Below are positions 59,055 through 64,000 of a DNA stretch of 64,000 nt, piece by piece. Numbering within the stretch: position 1 is the first letter of the stretch; every line of letters starts with the position of its first letter. The notes beneath the pieces are model-generated. The model had not been told where the DNA came from, did not search any database, and saw nothing but the letters and a program-made list of their open reading frames with translations. Made by a program: the position numbers and the translations under genes. Source of the stretch: Acanthaster planci (lineage: Eukaryota > Echinodermata > Asteroidea > Valvatida > Acanthasteridae); assembly GCF_001949145.1 (NCBI RefSeq), contig NW_019091461.1, positions 558,001 to 622,000 of the forward strand. The letters are read 5' to 3'.

Positions 59055-60870
59055 GTCATTAAGTCCGGGCATAAATCTGTGTTTCATAAATTTTAACTAA
59101 AGTTTTGAACTAGAGTCAAAGTTTACTTTGTTGTTATTTTAACGTGGACAAACATCGGCCGATTTTATGAAACGTCGAAAATGTCTCCACTTGTATTTGA
59201 ATTGGCCGAATCGGTCACGTTGCCTGAAACGGTAATCGGTTAATACCATGCATGGTACGAAGGCTTTAAGTATAGAGGCAGCATTAGTGGCCGTCGGTCT
59301 TTAAAAGAAGAAAGTAATGCCTGCGAGTCTATTTGTACATATATATGTACATAACTATAAGCATCTATTCCATATTAAAGATATGTCACTGGCAACGTCG
59401 ACAGGGGAATGCTTGAACTTTTTTTCACCGGCAGACTATTCCCGGGAAAAAGTTTGGTAACCTTTTTTGGTCCATAAAGTGTGCTGGAATTAATGCTAAC
59501 TGTTCGTGTAGAGATCAAAGAATCATTAAGTTAAACTTTTTTCTTTGAGCAGCCGAAGTTATTGTGCTTTCAAGTGACTGTATTCTGAAATCTCAAGTTT
59601 CCAGTCGAAGGAGTCTTGGAATTATTTTAGAGAAAAATTGACCAAAGTTTGTCGACCAGATTTAGGTTGTCAGTCCATGTTTTCCATCTTTTTTTGGCGG
59701 GGTGGAAGGGGTGCACGTAAGGGCACAGAAAATTGAACTGAATTCGCCCCACCTACGGCGGAACGGGTAAAATTATGAATGTTTAACTAACATTGCCTCA
59801 ATTTCCAAGATGTGTCCAAATTCCCAAACCATTGATAGACGGGCATGTTCACCCATCGTGAAAACATCTCCATGTGTATTAACCCTCTACACACTCGTAC
59901 GTGTATTTACAAATAGCAATAGGTCCGAGTCAAGGTATTTAACCCAACCAGTAGCCATTATCAAAAAATTCGACTAGGTTTCGTTTCGTTTCAACTCGAC
60001 TGAGCTCCACATTCAGCTGTTAAATATTCACTGCTAAAACCAGACGAGATGAAGTTGTGACAGAGACAAATGAATATAGCCTTTATTCAAGGCGCGCAAC
60101 GTTTAAACCTAAGCTTTAATTTTACACCAAAACCAACTATTCCTGACAATTATTTTAGCAGAAAATATATGTGATTTTGTGGTTTCCTTTTTTGGAGGGG
60201 GTTCGCCCTGTGTATGTAGCTAAGGATCGGGTCATTAAGTCTAGACATAAATGTGTGTGTTGTAACTTTCATTGGTTATTTTTTTCTGTTTTGTTTTGGA
60301 CTAACACCAGCCGATATTATGAAAGGTCGAAAGTTGCTTCACTTGTTTCAGGTAATTGCCTTGGGCTGGGTCACTCAGTCATTTCAGCTGAAACGGTATC
60401 AATATCAGCCACACAAAGGATTTTGGTATTTGCATGTAAGTAGGATTAGTGGTCCGTCTGTCTTTTATATATATGCACATAATGGCTTCTACTCGGCACT
60501 GTGAGGTAACTGGCAAACATCGACAGGGGAATGAACCAAAAGATCATACCCTTTATGATGTTTGGTTTGAACTTATTTTCCACTGGCAGATTGATCCGGA
60601 GAAAAGCCTAATGTCAAAGTTAATTTCGAAGGATATGTTTCGTCCGTTGAGTGTGCCTCACAAATGCTGAGGTAGCTGTGAACGTTCCATTAAGTTTATC
60701 TCTTTGTTGTTTGGTCAACCGAAGTAACTTTTCCCTGGAGTGACTATCTCTGAAATGAGCAGTTTCCAATTGAAGGAATCGGGAAATATTTTGTTGAGAA
60801 AGAATGATCCGAGTTTGTAAAATGTAAGTTTTTGTTTTCAGAACACTTTTTACCTCTTTTTCTCTTGGGG
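59055..60870. repeat. Diverged tandem duplication (about 650-bp copies)
   Basis: 59055-59700 and 60230-60870 share a colinear series of words. Examples are gtcattaagtc...cataaat, gatttta/gatatta-tgaaa-gtcgaaa, tgaaacggta, cgacaggggaatg and cactggcagA/caccggcagA. Further on are agccgaagt/aaccgaagt, ctgaaat, agtttcca, gaaggagtc/gaaggaatc and catcttttt/cctcttttt. The offset stays near 1.17 kb. Divergence is heavy with indels, so it is old. No coding frame is conserved. Confidence 0.65.
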
Positions 60871-62413
60871 GAGATAGAAGTGGGACATTGCAATGAGTTT
60901 TTCTCATCCATAGAGGAGCATGGTTCCTCACAGGGCTGGATTATCCAACAGCCACAATGGACACTATTTCTAGGGCCTAAGAGGACCAACGAAACCTTTA
61001 AAGGCCTACCGCATGCAGGGTGTACCATACAAAGTGTTCTAAACTTTTGGCGTATTTTTCCACGGATTCTCAATCTTGGGAAAGTTTTAATGGCAATGAA
61101 AAATGAGGAGACCCCTTTGTCGACCAACTGTGTGAAATTGATGGCTGTCCTTGGAGAAAAAAGGGGCCGAAGGAGCACTAATGCCGGAGTAGCCTACAGA
61201 ACATGGGTGCCAAAGAGCCTGTGGTGCCAAGGGCCCATGGAGCACTGGCGTCATTGGACCTACGACTGACGCACCTGGGGCCCTAATCTGGCCCCCATTC
61301 CTTGACACACTTGCTCAACTGCATTGTTCACAGAAAATCCAAGATGTGTCCCAAACGATTTTCCAGCTGAGAGGCTGACGGGAAGGCACGAAACCTCATG
61401 TATGTGCCGGCAGCATTATTTTGCTAAATTAATGGCACAGTTATGGTGTGACCACATGTAGAAACACAGACGTAAATTTGAAAACACGAAAATTACTTTC
61501 TCTTTTGTTTTTAATAATCATACTGTGTTTAAGCTATCGGTTTCCCGAATTGACTCGAACTAAATACGGGACTCAACTTTTTCGTCTAATGACTCGACAT
61601 GATCATAGTCATTACGTTACGACTCGACTCGACCCGAGTAAACAAAAAAAGTGAGACTCTTTACGACTCTGGCCAGCGTTGAACTTAGTGAAGCGCCGAA
61701 GAAACCGTTCAGACATTGCCTGGGTGTTTTGGCGAATTGATTCGGTTAAATCGTCAGCATTTTTCTGTGAGAATTTTCGTTGAATGAAAATTACACGTAA
61801 CAATCTGTGATTTTTCAGATGAACGCTTTCCAGCTGTGCCATCCAGATTGACGATACACACGGTAAAGTAGTACATGAACTTAAACCTCAAAGCCAGTAA
61901 CCAAACCGTAGCTACCGATCAAAATATGCTTGGTACGTTATGACCGCGAAATCATTGAAACTACACAATGTAAATAATTGAATAAAACGAAGCAAGAGAG
62001 GGCGTGCCATGGAAATGACGGCAAGTCTTGCTACCTGCATGATGATAATAAAGTTGCAATTGGTGTGCGAAGGACCAGACTAATGTGCAGAGCGGACGGT
62101 TTGAAATTGTGCTGGCTAAACCGCGTATCGTGAAGCCTGCATAATTATTACTACCGTAGGTCTTGCAAAATTTTAATCAGGTCTACCATTAGAACGGCAA
62201 GTTTTAATAAGTTGTTAACAAATAACATGGTTTTCGTGTGTTGACAGATTCCAAACAGAGTTTATGTGTACCAAAGGCTGCAATTCTTACTCGTACCGTC
62301 GTAGCCATTTGACATGTTATGGGCGCCATAAATTGTAAGACGCCTCTCCACCATGTCCACCGGCATTTTTGTTTCACTCCATTATTTGGACAATGTTGAT
62401 TGTTGGAAAGAGG

Positions 62414-62562
62414 TAGTCCGAATAACTTGGACTCTACAAATCGCCTTTTGAAACATTTGGACGTGGTCGGGTGATATTTCCCTTTCATCTCCTTTGTCTA
62501 TTATGTCCAAATGTTAAAAAAGGCAATTCGTAGAGTCCAAGTTCAAGAAGTTACTCGGACTA
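62414..62562. repeat. Inverted repeat, about 50-base arms
   Basis: The left arm (agtccgaataacttggactc...aacatttggac, 62414-62462) is matched in reverse complement by 62505-62562 (gtccaaatgtt...gagtccaagtt...ttactcggact), with a spacer of about 42 bases. Related words (gaatcgtagggttct, gagttactcggtct) recur at 62.62-62.66 kb. It is probably a MITE or fold-back element. No ORF is present. Confidence 0.65.
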
Positions 62563-63373
62563 GGAAAGAGGAAGGTTTTAATATTGGCCGACATTCTTGA
62601 GTTAAACATGTTGAAGGCGAATCGTAGGGTTCTACTCCTAGTCGTGCGAGTTACTCGGTCTCTGGCTCGTCAATATGTCATGACATGTGAAGCTACAGTA
62701 TCAGTCTTTAACCTACGGTTGCTTTCTGAACATGATGAACCATGCAATCCTGATTGATAGGTGCAAGTTTCGTTGGAAATTTTCAAAATTGTGAGCGCAA
62801 ATTTAAAATTTGTGCGGTAGTTTCAAAAAGATTGTGCTCGTCAACAGCCATGCCAGGCCCTGACGTTTGTCCAGTCTATACTTATCTTTGCCATGTTTGC
62901 ATTTTATTTAATTGCTTTGTGTGCTGACATGACTGACTCTGACTGTTGCAGCCCTAGGAAATCTCCAAACGTTTTGCAAAGCCCAACATTATCTATACTA
63001 TAGGAATGCTTGCCGTAAACTGGTTGCACATTACTTCTTCCACAGCGCTAGCCACTGAACTGATACTAATCCTGTACATGTTATTATTTAATGCAACTAT
63101 CATAATCATCAAACTGCGCAGCCTTTTTCACTGGAGTAGTACGAGGCCCGAGTCTTGTATTGTAATTGGCTGATTGAATATTTGACAAGACTGTTCAACC
63201 GTTCCCATTGTCTCTTCAAGGAAATATTGCCACTGTCCCTCAAACGGGGCCGATATCAAATATTTACATTGCAAATTTTGCAGATTTTGATAATCAATTT
63301 CATGGATGTCTTTTGTAAGTTCAAAGGTCCGGTGATGAGTATGTTTTGATGATTTTTTTTTTCCTGTGTTCAG

Positions 63374-63607
63374 GGTGGCTTTGGTTTGGAAACTATACCC
63401 ATCGTACTATCCAGTGACCATGTTTTGAATTACTTTCATTGTGCCAATAACTACAGACAGTAAATAAAAAAAAGGCCAATTGATTTAACCCAACAAAATT
63501 TAAGCTGTGCAGGCAAGTAGTCTGGGAGAAGCCACCAGCCGTTGTGTCATCAGAGAATTAATGTGACAGCAAGTTTCTATTGACTGAATGAACCGATGCA
63601 CTAGATA
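63374..63607 (+). other. Probable 5' UTR part of the CC1-box gene exon
   Basis: A very strong acceptor (a long T tract, then cctgtgttcag) at 63373 precedes the coding start at 63608. The sequence between has no ORF. Alternative acceptors, such as tgtcatcag near 63553, are possible. Confidence 0.4.
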
Positions 63608-63790
63608 ATGACCATGGAGATGGGGGAGACATCTTTGGAGAAGCAGGTGCAACAGTTGAAGGCCCAACTGGACCAGAAGGGCGGTGACCTGATGCTGGCT
63701 GCTGAGATCGGCAAGAAGCTCTTGGAGCAGAACCAAGATCTGGAGGATCGCCTGGAGCAGCTGGCCCAGGATCACATCAAGAGGGTGGAG
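63608..63790 (+). CDS. Dynein-adaptor-like coiled-coil protein, N-terminal exon (partial)
   Basis: The ATG at 63608 opens 61 codons ending at a donor (GTGGAG|GTAAAT), phase 0. The peptide is predicted coiled coil with the block LMLAAEIGKKLLEQNQDLEDRL at about residues 28-49. LAAEIGKxLLExN matches the CC1 box (AAxxG core) by which BICD, BICDR, Spindly, CDR2 and TRAK/HAP1-type adaptors contact the dynein light intermediate chain. The short distance from the N terminus (about 30 residues) fits Spindly, CDR2 or BICDR best; one exon cannot decide. Activating adaptors link dynein-dynactin to cargo. The gene continues past the right edge. Opposite-strand ORFs here are shadows. Confidence 0.75.
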
Positions 63791-64000
63791 GTAAATGCTA
63801 GGGGGGGTATTGATGAAGGATGGAGTATTTGAAAAAAAGAAACTTCCTCTAGCCTTCCTTCTGTAGCCTTTGTGGTCTTTCTTGAGGCTACCCTCAGAAC
63901 TGCAGAGTTTGTTATCCTCTGCGCTGTCACTGCGGAAGACAAACCCCACAGTTCTGGGGTATTTGGGGACGAGGTTACATTTTGGGGCCATTTGCACACT

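Larger units (their letters stand above)
57620..63370. other. Non-coding region, probably intron of the CC1-box gene
   Basis: There are no recognisable exons. It contains a diverged tandem duplication (59.05-59.70 and 60.23-60.87 kb), a GACTCGA-rich patch near 61.55-61.64 kb and an inverted repeat at 62.41-62.56 kb. Overlapping 144- and 145-codon ORFs on opposite strands (60744-61269) have no homology. Confidence 0.4.

Noticed and set aside
60744-61269. Overlapping 144- and 145-codon ORFs on opposite strands
   Set aside because: No homology or splice support. One end overlaps a diverged non-coding duplication, and the frames are not conserved between its copies.
1-64000. CRISPR arrays, operons, riboswitches or prokaryotic mobile elements
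   Set aside because: None was seen. The spliced animal genes and SINEs make these categories inapplicable.

Overview
The window is nuclear DNA of an animal, most likely a marine invertebrate deuterostome. An echinoderm is my first guess, with amphioxus or hemichordate as alternatives. The evidence is: spliced genes with GT-AG introns of hundreds to thousands of bases; animal-only gene families (an ELK-type ETS factor, an RD3 protein); tRNA-derived SINEs and fold-back elements; and very many copies of the self-complementary octamer TACATGTA. The species guess is inference. There are no operons, CRISPR arrays or prokaryotic signals.

Five genes can be read from splice-consistent protein homology. 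(1) RD3-like, minus strand, coding exon 4711-5322, with a likely non-coding leader exon at 6036-6096. (2) BRK1 (HSPC300), the small WAVE-complex subunit, plus strand, three exons 22000-25584, complete at 79 aa. (3) PUS7L, a TruD-family pseudouridine synthase, minus strand, six coding exons 31545-27184, complete at 806 aa and convergent with BRK1. (4) An ELK-type ternary complex factor, plus strand, three coding exons 43920-49695, 495 aa, with an 82-residue N-terminal extension and a promoter near 41.0 kb. (5) The first coding exon (63608-63790) of a dynein-adaptor-like coiled-coil protein with a CC1 box, running off the right edge.

Weaker candidates are: a divergent minus-strand exon sharing the BRK1 promoter region (21588-21854); a 46-aa ORF 60 bp downstream of an RFX X-box (34504-34644, minus); a 164-codon plus-strand ORF at 34897; two cysteine-pattern exons that resemble PAN/apple domains (1131-1580 plus, 38665-38844 minus); and a possible last exon at 7633-7821.

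The rest (about 85%) is AT-rich intron and intergenic DNA. It holds tRNA-derived SINEs (3.45, 12.1-12.6, 37.0-37.1 and 54.2-54.4 kb), fold-back/MITE-like palindromes (38.0, 39.2 and 62.4 kb), a decayed Tc1/mariner transposase (about 56.85-57.07 kb), a diverged tandem duplication (59.05-59.70 and 60.23-60.87 kb), minor tandem repeats, and TACATGTA clusters.

The genes are not one pathway: actin nucleation (BRK1), RNA modification (PUS7L), MAPK-responsive transcription (ELK), guanylate-cyclase regulation (RD3) and dynein cargo adaptation (CC1-box gene). I see no cohesive new multi-gene system. The most distinctive observations are the N-terminally extended ELK factor with three SUMO-like motifs and an ETS/CRE promoter, the X-box mini-gene, and the nested inverted SINE complex.
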